A stretch of 46,392 nucleotides of DNA from an uncultured Opitutaceae bacterium (lineage in GTDB: Bacteria > Verrucomicrobiota > Verrucomicrobiia > Opitutales > Opitutaceae). The notes under the pieces were generated by a model. It had not been told where the DNA came from, did not search any database, and was given only the letters and a program-made list of their open reading frames with translations. Positions 31,576-40,507 of the stretch are shown here, one piece after another. Numbering within the stretch: the stretch's first letter is position 1; each line of letters opens with the position of its first letter. Location of the stretch: NCBI GenBank assembly GCA_937889545.1, contig CALAOT010000053.1, forward strand, positions 1-46,392. Direction: 5' to 3'. The position numbers and the translations under genes are program-made.

Positions 31576-33789
31576 ATGCCCGACCTAACGCGCCGAAATT
31601 TCCTCAAGGCCTCCGCCGTCGCCGGGGCCGCCATCACTCTCGGCAAAATCGCTGCGGGCCCGGCCCCCGGCGCCGAAACCCCGGAGGCGGGGCCTCCCCC
31701 GCCCTCGTGGACGGACAAGCCCATGCGGTGGGCCCAGCTCACGCTTGTCGAAAACGACCCCGGCACCTTCGACGCCCAGTTCTGGCTCGACTACTTCCGC
31801 CGCACCCATTCCGACGCCGCTTGCCTGAGCGCGGGCGGCTGCGTGGCGTACTACCCGACGCAGATTCCCTTTCACCACCGGAGCGCCTGGCTCGGCGGCC
31901 GCGACGTCTTCGGAGAGCTCGTCGACGGCTGCCGCAAGCTCGGCATGGTCGTCATCGCGCGCACCGATCCGCACGCCACCTACGACGACGTGAAGGCGGC
32001 GCATCCCGACTGGATCGCGGTGGGGGCCGACGGCCAGCCGCGCCGCCACTGGGCCTCGCCCGAGATGTGGGTCACCTGCGGCCTAGGCCCCTACAACTTC
32101 GAGTTCATGACCGAGGTGAAGAAGGAGATCATGTCGCGCTACCGCGTGGACGGCATCTTCATCAACCGATGGGACGGGGCCGGGATGTGCTACTGCGAGC
32201 ACTGCCGCGCAAACTTCAGGGCGGCCAGCGGCCTCGACCTGCCCCGCGCGGACAACCCGGGGGACCCCGCGCGCCGCGCCTATGTGCTGTGGCGCCAGGA
32301 GCGCCTCTTTGGCCTGTGGCGCCTCTGGGACGGCGAGGTGCGCAGGATCAACCCCGATTCGTGCGTGATTCCCAACACGGGCGGAGGCGCGGCGAGTTCG
32401 CTCGACATGAGGCGGATCGGCGAACTGGCGCCGACGCTCATGGCCGACCGCCAATCGCGCCGCGGCATGATGGCGCCGTGGGCCAACGGCAAGAACGGCA
32501 AGGAGTATCGCGCGGCGATGGGCGCCAAGCCGATCGTCGGCATCTTCAGCGTCGGGCTGGACGAGACCTACCGCTGGAAGGATGCCGTGCAGAGCCCCGA
32601 GGAGACCCGCCTCTGGGTGGCCGACGGGCTCGCCAATGGCATGCGCCCGTGGTTCACCAAGTTCGGCGGCAGCATCAACGACCCCAGGTGGCTCAGGCCC
32701 GTCGAGGAGATCTATGCGTGGTGCCACGGCGCGGAGCGTTACCTGCGCAATGAGCGCCCGCTCGCCCGGGTCGCGATCGTATACTCGCAGCAGACCGCCT
32801 GGTTCTACTCCCCCGAGCGCGGCGCGCCCGCCGGCGTGGAAGACGCGGAGCTCGGCTGGTACCAGGCGCTCATCGAGGCGCGGATTCCGTTCGAGATGGT
32901 GCACGACCGCCTGCTGGACGCCGGGCACCTCGCGCCGTTCCGGACGCTCATCCTGCCCAACATCGCCGCGCTCTCCGACGCCCAGTGCGACCAGCTCCGC
33001 CAGTTCGTAGCCCGCGGCGGCGGGCTGGTGGCCACCTCCGAGACCTCGCTCTGCGACGAATGGGGCGCCCTCCGGAAGGACTTTGGCCTCGCCGACCTCT
33101 TTGGCGCGACCTGGCGGGGCCGCACCGAGGGCCCGATGCACAACGCCTACCTGCGGCTCGAGCACGACTCCGCGCCTGCGCATCCGCTCCTGCGCGGGCT
33201 GGAGGACGCGCCGCGCATCATCCACGGCGTATGGCGCGTGGAGGTGGCGGCCAACGCGCCGCATCCGCCCCCTTTGCTCACGCTGATCCCGTCCTATCCC
33301 GACCTGCCCATGGAGAAGGTCTACGCTCGCCAGCCGCGAACGAACATCCCCCAGGTCATCCTGAGCGACCCGCCTGCGGCGGGCCGCGTCGCATATTTCC
33401 CGTGGGACATCGACCGGACGTATTGGGACGTGCTTGCGGTCGACCATGGCAGGCTGCTGCGCAACGCGGTCGCCTGGGCCACGAACGAGGATCCCCCGGT
33501 GACCGTGTCCGGGCCGGGCCTGCTCGACGTGACCCTGTGGAGGCAGAGGGACTCGCTCACCGTCCATCTCGTCAACCTGACCAACCCGATGATGCTGAAG
33601 GGACCGGTCCGCGAGCTGCTCCCGGTGGGAGAGCAGCGGGTGCGCGTCCGCATGCCCGGGGGCCTGAGGGCGCGCAGTGTGCGCCTGCTCGTGGCCGGCA
33701 CGACGCCGCAATTCCGGCAGGCGGGCGAGTGGCTGGACGCCACCGTGCCGCCCTTCGCGGCCCATGAGGTTGTTGCGATCGACGTGTGA
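31576..33789 (+). CDS. Tat-exported glycosidase-like protein (GHL-type TIM barrel with beta-galactosidase trimerisation-like domain)
   Basis: 737 residues. The Tat signal is TRRNFLKASAVAGAAITLG, so it is exported folded. Residues about 45-390 fit an (alpha/beta)8 barrel: MRWAQLTLVENDPGTFD, ACLSAGGCVAYYPT, MVVIARTDPHA, GIFINRWDGAGMCYCEHCRANF (two CxxC-type Cys, common in such barrels) and LMADRQSRRG. Residues about 395-600 resemble the flavodoxin-like trimerisation domain of GH42 enzymes (VAIVYSQQTAWFY, TLILPNIAALSDAQCDQLRQFVARGGGLVATSE), followed by beta-rich tails. I cannot name its catalytic acids. The GH9 gene follows after 66 bases, so the two probably act on the same polysaccharide in the periplasm. 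Confidence 0.82.
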   Translation: MPDLTRRNFLKASAVAGAAITLGKIAAGPAPGAETPEAGPPPPSWTDKPMRWAQLTLVENDPGTFDAQFWLDYFRRTHSDAACLSAGGCVAYYPTQIPFHHRSAWLGGRDVFGELVDGCRKLGMVVIARTDPHATYDDVKAAHPDWIAVGADGQPRRHWASPEMWVTCGLGPYNFEFMTEVKKEIMSRYRVDGIFINRWDGAGMCYCEHCRANFRAASGLDLPRADNPGDPARRAYVLWRQERLFGLWRLWDGEVRRINPDSCVIPNTGGGAASSLDMRRIGELAPTLMADRQSRRGMMAPWANGKNGKEYRAAMGAKPIVGIFSVGLDETYRWKDAVQSPEETRLWVADGLANGMRPWFTKFGGSINDPRWLRPVEEIYAWCHGAERYLRNERPLARVAIVYSQQTAWFYSPERGAPAGVEDAELGWYQALIEARIPFEMVHDRLLDAGHLAPFRTLILPNIAALSDAQCDQLRQFVARGGGLVATSETSLCDEWGALRKDFGLADLFGATWRGRTEGPMHNAYLRLEHDSAPAHPLLRGLEDAPRIIHGVWRVEVAANAPHPPPLLTLIPSYPDLPMEKVYARQPRTNIPQVILSDPPAAGRVAYFPWDIDRTYWDVLAVDHGRLLRNAVAWATNEDPPVTVSGPGLLDVTLWRQRDSLTVHLVNLTNPMMLKGPVRELLPVGEQRVRVRMPGGLRARSVRLLVAGTTPQFRQAGEWLDATVPPFAAHEVVAIDV

Positions 33790-33855
33790 CGACCGCCCTT
33801 CGCCGGGGATTGCCAACCCGGCACTAGCCTGAGACAACCGCGCGCCATACAACCC

Positions 33856-36435
33856 ATGCACCGCATCATCCTATCAAACATGCCGGTGACGGCGCGCCTC
33901 CTGTCGGCCATTGCGCTGGGACTGACCCTTGCGGCCGGCCCGGCCCGGGCAGAGGCGCCGTCCGGGAAGGACGTCCTGAAGATCAACGACCAGGAGTATC
34001 TCGAGATGAGGGGGCTCAACGTCATGCTCGCGCACGATTACTACCCGGAGGGCCACCAGGGAGGGGTCGGCGTCATCCAGAACGGCCAGCGCGTGGCCAC
34101 CAACGGCGACCTCAGGCTTAAGCCCACGCCCGGCCAGTGGCAGCCAACGCCCGCTGTCGGCAAGCGCCAGGTCGACCGCACCGCGCAGGAAATCAGCGTG
34201 CGCATGGCCTATCCCGACGAGAGCCAGGACCGCAAGGGCGAGAACCCGATCGGCTATCCCGACCTCAAGATGAGCTATGCCGTCAGGGTGAGAGCCGATG
34301 GCAGCGCCTTCCGGATCATGGTCGACCTCGACGAGCCGCTGCCGGCCGGGTGGGCCGGCAAGGTCGGCTTCAACCTTGAGCTATTCCCCGGCATCCTGTT
34401 CGGCAAGTCCTTCGAGATCGGCGGCCAGTCCGGCATCTTCCCGCGCCAGGCAAACGGCCCCGGCGCCGTCGCGGACGGCGACTACGAGCTCGCCCCGCTC
34501 GGCCGCGGGCCAAAGCTCACGGTTGCGCCCGAGTCCGATCGCCAGCGCATGACGATCGAGGCCGTGCGCGGCGGAGAAATCGAGCTCCTCGACGGCCGCG
34601 CGCAGCACAACAACGGCTGGTTTGTCGCGCGCACGCTCGTGCCGGCAGGCGTTACGAGGGGCGCGATCGAGTGGCTCGTCACCCCGCACGCGATCCCGGG
34701 CTGGAAATCCGACCCCGTCATCCAGGTCTCCCAGGTCGGCTACCACCCGAGGCAGCGCAAGGTCGCCGTCATCGAGCTCGACCGGCATGAGACGGACTTC
34801 AGGGCCGCGGCGCTCTTCCGCGTCACCGACGGCGGGCTCGAGCGCGTGGCCGAGCGCCCGGCCGCGGACTGGGGCCGATTCCTGCGCTACCACTACCTGC
34901 AGTTTGACTTCACCGACGTCGTGCGGCCCGGAATGTATGTCGTCGGCTACGGAGACCAGCGCTCAAACGTCTTCCAGATCGGCGAACACGTCTTCGAGCG
35001 CAATGTCTGGCAGCCGACCGTCGAGTATTTCCTTCCCGTGCAGATGGCCCATATGCGCGTGAATGACCACTACCGCGTCTGGCACGGCCTCGACCACATG
35101 GACGACGCGCTCATGGCGCCGCTCAACCACAACCACTTCGACGGCTATGTGCAGGGCCCCTCGACCCTCACGAAGTTCAAGCCCGGCGAGCACGTGCCCG
35201 GCCTCGACCGCGGCGGCTGGTTCGACGCCGGCGACCATGACTTTCGCATCGAGTCGCAGGCCGACACGGTCCACGGGCTGGCGCTCGCGTGGGAGCTGTT
35301 CCACCCCGCCCTCGACAACACCACGATTGACCAAGCCGCGCACATCGTCGAAATCCACCGGCCCGACGGGAAGCCCGACGTCCTCCAGCAGATCGAGCAC
35401 GGCGTGCTCACGATCGTCGGCGGCTACAACTCCCTGGGCCGGCTCTATCGCGGCATCCAGGACGCATCGCTCCACCAATACACGTTCCTCGGGGACGCGG
35501 CCGGCATGACCGACAACCTGGTTTTTCACGACGCCGGCGGCAGCGCGATGAGGGTGCTCGCCGAGGCGGCGGTCTCCGGCTCGCAGGCCGAGCCCGGCAT
35601 CGACCATCTTCCGCCGCTTGGCTCGCAGGGCTCGGCCGACGACCGCTGGGTCTTCACCGAGGATAACGCCCAAAGCGAATTGGGCGTGGCCGGCGGGCTA
35701 GCCGCGGCGTCCCGGGCGCTCACGGGATTCAACGACCCGCTCGCCAAGGACTGCCTGCGCATAGCCCGGGAGCTCTGGAAGGGCGCCAAGGCGCCGGACG
35801 CCTCGGTCTTCCGCCTCGAAGCCGCGATCGAGCTCTACCAGACCACCGGCGAGAGGGAGTACGCCGACGTGATCCTCGGGCTGGGCGACCAGATCGTGGC
35901 GCGGGTCGACCACATCGGCTGGCTTGGAGCGCGTTCCCTTCCGCTCCTCAACGACGACGCCTTCACCGCGAAGATCAAGGGCGCCCTGCGCCTGTACCGA
36001 GCGCGGATAGACACCCTGGAGAAGGAGACTCCCTACGGCGTGCCCTACGAGCCAGACATCTGGGGCGCGGGCTGGAACATCCAGCGCTTCGGCGTCCAGC
36101 AGTACTTCCTGCACGCCGGCGCGCCCGAGATATTCCCCACGATCTACATGCTCCACGCAGTCGACTTCATCCTCGGATGCCACCCGGGGCCAAACACGGC
36201 GTCCTTCGTGTCCGGCGTCGGCGCAAAGTCGTTGATTCCCGCCTATGGCACCAACCGCGCCGACTGGTCCTACATCCCGGGCGGCATCGCGTCCGGCACG
36301 GCGATCATCCGCCCCGACTTCCCGGAGCTGCTCGATTGGCCCTTCCTCTGGCAGCAGGGCGAATACTGCCTCGGGTACCCGACGTCGGACTACGTGTTCC
36401 TGATCCTCGCCGCCGACCACCTTCTCAACCAGTAG
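33856..36435 (+). CDS. Secreted glycoside hydrolase family 9 enzyme (endoglucanase/exo-glucosaminidase-like)
   Basis: 859 residues with a signal peptide (LLSAIALGLTLAAGPARA). After an N-terminal beta domain (about 30-280) comes an Ig-like CelD_N-type domain (VIQVSQVGYHPRQRKVAVIEL, about 290-380). The (alpha/alpha)6 catalytic domain carries the nucleophilic-water Asp pair in RGGWFDAGDHDFR (about 453-465) and the general-acid Glu in QQGEYCLGYP (about 834-843). The late HPGPNTASFVSGVGAKS matches the family's final helices. GH9 enzymes invert beta-1,4 linkages, usually cellulose or glucomannan, but some act on chitosan oligomers. An unusually long N-terminal domain precedes the Ig domain. Next to the Tat-exported glycosidase. 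Confidence 0.9.
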   Translation: MHRIILSNMPVTARLLSAIALGLTLAAGPARAEAPSGKDVLKINDQEYLEMRGLNVMLAHDYYPEGHQGGVGVIQNGQRVATNGDLRLKPTPGQWQPTPAVGKRQVDRTAQEISVRMAYPDESQDRKGENPIGYPDLKMSYAVRVRADGSAFRIMVDLDEPLPAGWAGKVGFNLELFPGILFGKSFEIGGQSGIFPRQANGPGAVADGDYELAPLGRGPKLTVAPESDRQRMTIEAVRGGEIELLDGRAQHNNGWFVARTLVPAGVTRGAIEWLVTPHAIPGWKSDPVIQVSQVGYHPRQRKVAVIELDRHETDFRAAALFRVTDGGLERVAERPAADWGRFLRYHYLQFDFTDVVRPGMYVVGYGDQRSNVFQIGEHVFERNVWQPTVEYFLPVQMAHMRVNDHYRVWHGLDHMDDALMAPLNHNHFDGYVQGPSTLTKFKPGEHVPGLDRGGWFDAGDHDFRIESQADTVHGLALAWELFHPALDNTTIDQAAHIVEIHRPDGKPDVLQQIEHGVLTIVGGYNSLGRLYRGIQDASLHQYTFLGDAAGMTDNLVFHDAGGSAMRVLAEAAVSGSQAEPGIDHLPPLGSQGSADDRWVFTEDNAQSELGVAGGLAAASRALTGFNDPLAKDCLRIARELWKGAKAPDASVFRLEAAIELYQTTGEREYADVILGLGDQIVARVDHIGWLGARSLPLLNDDAFTAKIKGALRLYRARIDTLEKETPYGVPYEPDIWGAGWNIQRFGVQQYFLHAGAPEIFPTIYMLHAVDFILGCHPGPNTASFVSGVGAKSLIPAYGTNRADWSYIPGGIASGTAIIRPDFPELLDWPFLWQQGEYCLGYPTSDYVFLILAADHLLNQ

Positions 36436-36511
36436 CTCCGGCGGGGATTCCCGTGCCATTCCTGGGCGCCCGGCAGGCGGGGCGCGGCGGCAAGGCGGCA
36501 TCCGATCGCCG

Positions 36512-36527
36512 CGTGCGCGGCCGCACG
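36512..36527. terminator. Short GC hairpin between GH9 and the YVTN propeller gene
   Basis: CGTGCG (36512-36517), loop CGGC, CGCACG (36522-36527), in the 126-base gap between convergent genes. The embedded GCGGCCGC is itself palindromic, so the hairpin may be incidental. No U-tract. Confidence 0.3.
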
Positions 36528-36561
36528 ATGGGGCCTTGCGAGGGCCCGGGATCCGGCGGGC

Positions 36562-37593
36562 TCAGTTCAGCTTCGCCCAACCAAGGCCGTCGGCCACCGG
36601 GCCAACGGCGATGAGCCGTTCCAGCCTCCAGTTGTTCACGTCAATGACCGCGATCTGCCCGCTGGCGTCGCAGGAGACGTACGCCACCGCCCCGTCGGGC
36701 CGGATCAGCACTTCCTGCGGAGCCCTGGGAAGGTTCAAGGTGTGCACCACGCTCATCGTCGCCAGGTCGACCAGCCCGACCATTCCGACGGCGGGAAGCG
36801 CCACGATCAGCCAGCGGCCGTCGGGCGTGGCAGCCGTCCCGTACCCGAGGCCTGGCAGCGGGATGGACGCGCTGACGGTGTTTGTCTCCGTATCGATCAC
36901 AATGAGGCGCAACTTGGTCTGGTCGGCCGTAAACGCCCAGCGGTCGTCCGCGGACAGCGAGATGCGCTGCGCAATGGTCGCGACCGGGATCATTGTGATG
37001 AGCTTCCTTGCCTTCAGGTCCAGAACCGACACGGAGCCGGGATCCACGTTTGCCGTGTAGCCGCGGAGGCCATCGTGCGTAATCGCAAGCATATGCGACT
37101 GCCGGCTGCCGGTGGGAATGGAACCCAGGATCCTGAGGGTCCAGGGATCGATGATCGCAACGGAGTTCGCCAGTTCCGTGGTGACGTACAGCAGTCCGTC
37201 TCTCGGGCCGAACACGGGGCAATGGGGGCGCATCCCCTTGCCGAAATCAACCGTGCCCACCACCTCGCATTTCCGCAAGTCGACCACCTTTATCAGCCGC
37301 CCGTCGGTGCCCGCCTTGCCGACGCCGCCGCTGCCGTAGATCGGGACAAAGGCGCGCCTGCCGTCTGGCGAAGCCGCCACCTCGTGACCGGTCGTGCCCC
37401 CCTCCTGGACCACGGCTGCCTGGATCCCCAGGTTTATGTCCACAAGGGAGAGGGTGTCATCGCCCTTGTTGGCGACCAGAAGGTAGCCCCGCGACGGGGC
37501 GGGACCGCCGGGCGGCTCCGCAAACGCCCATCCCGCCAAACCAACCGCGAGGCTCACGCAGAACATCAGGCGGAACTGGGAGAATGGATTCAC
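36562..37593 (-). CDS. Secreted YVTN-family beta-propeller protein
   Basis: 343 residues with a signal peptide (RLMFCVSLAVGLAGWAFA). Seven roughly 42-residue blades repeat the YVTN/NHL-type pattern: YLLVANKGDDTLSLVD, RAFVPIYGSGG, LLYVTTELANSVAIIDP, GYTANVDPGSVSVLDL, WAFTADQTKLRLIVIDTETN, WLIVALPAVGMVGLVDL and VAYVSCDASGQIAVIDV. Such propellers bind proteins or ligands at the cell surface; no enzymatic residue can be assigned. It converges on the GH9 gene and is divergent from the LysE exporter, sharing about 107 bases with it. Confidence 0.9.
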   Translation of the reverse strand: MNPFSQFRLMFCVSLAVGLAGWAFAEPPGGPAPSRGYLLVANKGDDTLSLVDINLGIQAAVVQEGGTTGHEVAASPDGRRAFVPIYGSGGVGKAGTDGRLIKVVDLRKCEVVGTVDFGKGMRPHCPVFGPRDGLLYVTTELANSVAIIDPWTLRILGSIPTGSRQSHMLAITHDGLRGYTANVDPGSVSVLDLKARKLITMIPVATIAQRISLSADDRWAFTADQTKLRLIVIDTETNTVSASIPLPGLGYGTAATPDGRWLIVALPAVGMVGLVDLATMSVVHTLNLPRAPQEVLIRPDGAVAYVSCDASGQIAVIDVNNWRLERLIAVGPVADGLGWAKLN

Positions 37594-37700
37594 GGCAAGC
37601 GCACGCGCGGCAGCCAGTATCTGGAACCGGGGGCTCGAAAGTCAAACGCCAGTGAATTGGGTTGACGGCGCCGTGCAGCCCGAGGCAACGCTTCCTGCGC

Positions 37701-38312
37701 ATGGAACTGAGTTTTTTCGTAAAGGGCGCGGCCATAGGCTTTTCGATAGCGGCTCCGGTCGGCCCGATCGGAATCCTGTGCATCCGCCGATCCCTGGCGG
37801 ACGGCGTCTGGAAAGGTTTCTCGGCCGGGCTCGGCGCCGCCACGGCGGACGCGGCCTACGGGTGCCTTGCGGCGTTCGGGCTCACCGCGATATCCGGCTT
37901 CCTCGTCGCGCACGAGGCCTGGCTCGGCCTGTTTGGAGGCGTGTTTCTCTGCTACCTGGGGGCCCGCACGTTCTTGAGCAGACCGGCGCAGGACGCACCC
38001 GCTGCAGGCAGCCGATTCCTCTCGGTGTACGGGTCGACGCTGCTGCTGACGCTCGCCAACCCCGCGACCATCCTTTCCTTTGCGGCCGTCTTCTGCGCGC
38101 TTGGGCTCGGAACCTCCGCCGATTACCTCGGCGCAGGCGCGCTGGTCCTGGGTGTCTTCCTGGGCTCGGCGGCCTGGTGGCTGGCCCTTAGCGGCGGCGT
38201 CGGACTGCTTCGCTCCCGGGTGAATGCCACCTGGATGCGGGCCGTCAACCGCGCCTCCGGCTGCGTGCTTTTTGCCTTCGGGATCTGGGCGCTCGGCAGG
38301 ATGCTGCCGTGA
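37701..38312 (+). CDS. LysE-family amino-acid exporter
   Basis: 203 residues with about six helices. The N-terminal phrase FFVKGAAIGFSIAAPVGPIGILCIRRSL is the LysE/RhtB signature, followed by AGLGAATADAAYG and, in the middle, TLLLTLANPATILSFAAVF, in which NP is the conserved helix break. The family exports Lys, Arg, Thr, homoserine or similar by proton exchange; the substrate here is unknown. ATG 37701 gives a family-like start; the frame is open a little upstream (to 37662). It converges on larA with 39 bases between stops. Confidence 0.92.
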   Translation: MELSFFVKGAAIGFSIAAPVGPIGILCIRRSLADGVWKGFSAGLGAATADAAYGCLAAFGLTAISGFLVAHEAWLGLFGGVFLCYLGARTFLSRPAQDAPAAGSRFLSVYGSTLLLTLANPATILSFAAVFCALGLGTSADYLGAGALVLGVFLGSAAWWLALSGGVGLLRSRVNATWMRAVNRASGCVLFAFGIWALGRMLP

Positions 38313-38351
38313 GCTCCGAATCCCCGGCTGACTGGAGCATCGGCCGATCCC

Positions 38352-39617
38352 TCAACGGCCGCCCTCAACGTAGGGAATCGTGGATGAAGCATGAGGCAAA
38401 ATGCCTATGCGTTCGCCGGGCTGCAGGTCGCGCAGCGCCAGGTCCAGGGCGGCCTGCAGATCCCTGACCGGATTGAGCAGCAGGGCGCGTGACAGGCGTT
38501 CCTCCATCCCGGAGCAGAACATCAAGCGCATCCTGGAGGCATCGCGGGCGATTTGATACCCTTTGTGCGGGCCGATCCGAAAGCCTTCGGAGCGGAAACG
38601 CTCGAGGACCTCATCGTAGGTCTTCTTGCCCGACATCCACTCCTCGTAACGCGCGCTTCCCGTTCCTTCGGGGCAGGCCGCTGCAAGGATGACCGTGCCG
38701 CCGGTTCGCGTGATCAGCGCCGCGTGCCCCAGCGCCTTCTGGGCCTGGTAGAGGTTTATGTCCTTGGGATGCCCGCCGGGCGAGGATATCACCAGACCGT
38801 ATCTTGTGCCGACGCCGACCTGGCATACCCGACGCGAGAGCAGAACGCCCGGCCCCATCACCGCGCGCGGCCCACCGGCCAGCACATGCACAATCTGCCT
38901 CTTCTGATTCAAGATGGCATTCAGAGCCAGGTGGACTCCAACTCGTTCCCCAATTTCCTCCACGTCCCGCCGCGCCGGGTTGGCTTCGTATTCGCCCAGC
39001 CTCGAATCGGGATGCATCATCAGGGCGTGGTTCCGGTCGATCGTTCGTGCCCCGGCAAGCCCGATCGCCGCGGTTTTTACGCCGCCCGAAAAACCGACGA
39101 ACTGGTGCGGCTCGATGTTGCCGACCACGATCTTGAAACCTGACTCCACGTAGGCCCTGTTCGACCAGACCGGTGTGCCGCCGGAGGTTTCACCGAGGTT
39201 GATCAACCCGTCGTCGTTTCCCGAGTCGTGCGAAACGACCCGATAGCGCCGCAGGACCTCCTCAGGCAGGATGGCCGGGAACTCATCCGGCGTCATCGGC
39301 AGATGCATGCCGACCGCCACGTAAAAGGTTATCGCCGCGTCCGGGATGCCGAGGGCTGCGAGACGCTCCAGCAGCGGCGGCAGGAGCTGATGGTGCGGAA
39401 CCGGGCGCGTCTTGTCATTGACGGCAATCGCCACCGAGCGGGCACCCGCGAAATCCGCCCACGCCGCCCCGCCCAGCAGCTTGTCCAACGCGGAGCGGAC
39501 GGTGTCCAGCGGATCGGCGGCCCCGCAGGTCTCCGGCGCTTCGATGATATCCACGCCAACGGTGTCGGGGACGCTGGCTGTCAGGAACGAACGCCCGTAT
39601 GGAACCTGGATTCGCAT
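38352..39617 (-). CDS. larA: Nickel-dependent lactate racemase family protein (LarA)
   Basis: 421 residues from ATG 39617, where the protein begins MRIQVPYGRS as family members do. Key residues, by comparison with the Lactiplantibacillus enzyme as I remember it, are Arg71 (NDKTRP), His105 (VGMHLP), His171 (NIEPHQFVGFSGG), the cofactor-linked Lys181 (GGVKTA) and His197 (DRNHALM), with the right spacing. The enzyme uses a Ni-pincer nucleotide tethered to that Lys to interconvert 2-hydroxyacid stereoisomers. No larB, larC or larE lies in the window, so the cofactor must be made from elsewhere. Substrate may be lactate or another 2-hydroxyacid. It ends near the LysE gene. Confidence 0.9.
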   Translation of the reverse strand: MRIQVPYGRSFLTASVPDTVGVDIIEAPETCGAADPLDTVRSALDKLLGGAAWADFAGARSVAIAVNDKTRPVPHHQLLPPLLERLAALGIPDAAITFYVAVGMHLPMTPDEFPAILPEEVLRRYRVVSHDSGNDDGLINLGETSGGTPVWSNRAYVESGFKIVVGNIEPHQFVGFSGGVKTAAIGLAGARTIDRNHALMMHPDSRLGEYEANPARRDVEEIGERVGVHLALNAILNQKRQIVHVLAGGPRAVMGPGVLLSRRVCQVGVGTRYGLVISSPGGHPKDINLYQAQKALGHAALITRTGGTVILAAACPEGTGSARYEEWMSGKKTYDEVLERFRSEGFRIGPHKGYQIARDASRMRLMFCSGMEERLSRALLLNPVRDLQAALDLALRDLQPGERIGILPHASSTIPYVEGGR

Positions 39618-40024
39618 GGCTTCGGCAGCGCGCGCATCCAAATGACTCAACCTGCGCTCTCCCGGCCGGACCCGAAGCCGTCGAAAGCCCTGCCGGGTGA
39701 CGCCTGCGCTTCCCGGCTCGCGCCATGGTGCAGCGCGCCAGGGATGGACCTTCGGTTGCCACGTCTCATCGAGGCAAGGGGCGGCCCTTTAGGCGCTTCT
39801 GTGGGTTTTCTTCATCACGTGAACGGATCCGCCTTCTCGAGCCACCCCCGGGGGTCGGCCTGGATGGTTGCCTGATGCTGACACGGCTGACGCTGGTTGT
39901 CCATCCCCGGCGGCGGGCCTGCCCCGGGGAAAATGCGGAACGCCCGCTGCCGCCGGAAGGTTCCCGGGCAGGTTGACAGGGCCGCGGCCAACCGTAGGTT
40001 TGTGCGACAAACACCGGCTACCCG
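39618..40024. other. Intergenic region upstream of larA and the molybdenum hydroxylase operon
   Basis: About 400 bases without a convincing gene; the open frames are low-complexity and lack family resemblance. It must hold promoters in both directions. A candidate promoter for the plus-strand operon is listed separately. GGCCGCGGCC at 39980-39989 is a perfect palindrome, flanked by GGTTG and CCAACC, and could be an operator. Confidence 0.45.
39973..40000 (+). promoter_or_regulatory. Candidate sigma-70 promoter of the molybdenum hydroxylase operon
   Basis: A consensus -35 TTGACA (39973-39978) lies 16 bases from TAGGTT (39995-40000, 3 of 6 matches to TATAAT). Transcription would begin near 40007, about 18 bases before the ATG at 40025. 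The spacer includes a palindrome GGCCGCGGCC that a regulator could bind. Confidence 0.35.
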
Positions 40025-40507
40025 ATGAGCAGATTTACCCTTAGAGTGAACGGGCAGTCCCACAAGGTGGATGTCGCGCCCGACACACCCCTCCTCTGGG
40101 TCCTGCGCGACAACCTCGGCCTCGTCGGCGCGAAGTTTGGATGCGGCATCGGCCAGTGCGCCGCCTGCGTCGTGCATCTCGGAGGCGCTCCCATACGGTC
40201 GTGCATGATGCCGGTGTCTGCGGCGGCCTCCGCGGACATAACGACCATCGAGGGCCTTTCGGCCGACGGATCCCATGCCCTGCAGAAGGCCTGGTGCGAA
40301 CTCGACGTCGCCCAATGCGGATATTGCCAGCCGGGTCAGATCATGTCGGCCGCGGCGCTTCTCGCCCACAACCCGAATCCCAGCGACGACGACATTGACG
40401 ACGCGATGGCGGGCAATATCTGCCGCTGCGCAACCTATCACCGGATCCGGGCGGGGATACACAAGGCGGCCGAGATCATGGCCGCGGCCAAGGAGGTCCG
40501 GACATGA
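40025..40507 (+). CDS. [2Fe-2S] subunit of a molybdenum hydroxylase (IorA type)
   Basis: 160 residues, the standard size. The N-terminal plant-type cluster is bound by CGIGQCAAC and RSC (about residues 40-61); the C-terminal helical domain binds the second cluster through [10 protein letters not shown] and NICRCATY (about 99-140). It passes electrons between the molybdopterin subunit and an acceptor. There is no signal sequence, so it would be exported together with the Tat-bearing large subunit. The stop overlaps that gene's start (ATGA), indicating coupled translation. No FAD subunit is present in the operon, as in isoquinoline 1-oxidoreductase and some aldehyde oxidases. Confidence 0.94.
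   Translation: MSRFTLRVNGQSHKVDVAPDTPLLWVLRDNLGLVGAKFGCGIGQCAACVVHLGGAPIRSCMMPVSAAASADITTIEGLSADGSHALQKAWCELDVAQCGYCQPGQIMSAAALLAHNPNPSDDDIDDAMAGNICRCATYHRIRAGIHKAAEIMAAAKEVRT

Noticed and set aside
32083..33861. 592-codon minus-strand frame opposite the Tat-exported glycosidase-like gene
   Set aside because: No domain, and it conflicts with a gene that has a Tat signal and barrel motifs.
39618..40024. Molybdenum cofactor riboswitch upstream of the hydroxylase operon
   Set aside because: Only a palindrome and a promoter-like sequence were found; no convincing multi-stem structure of that class was seen.
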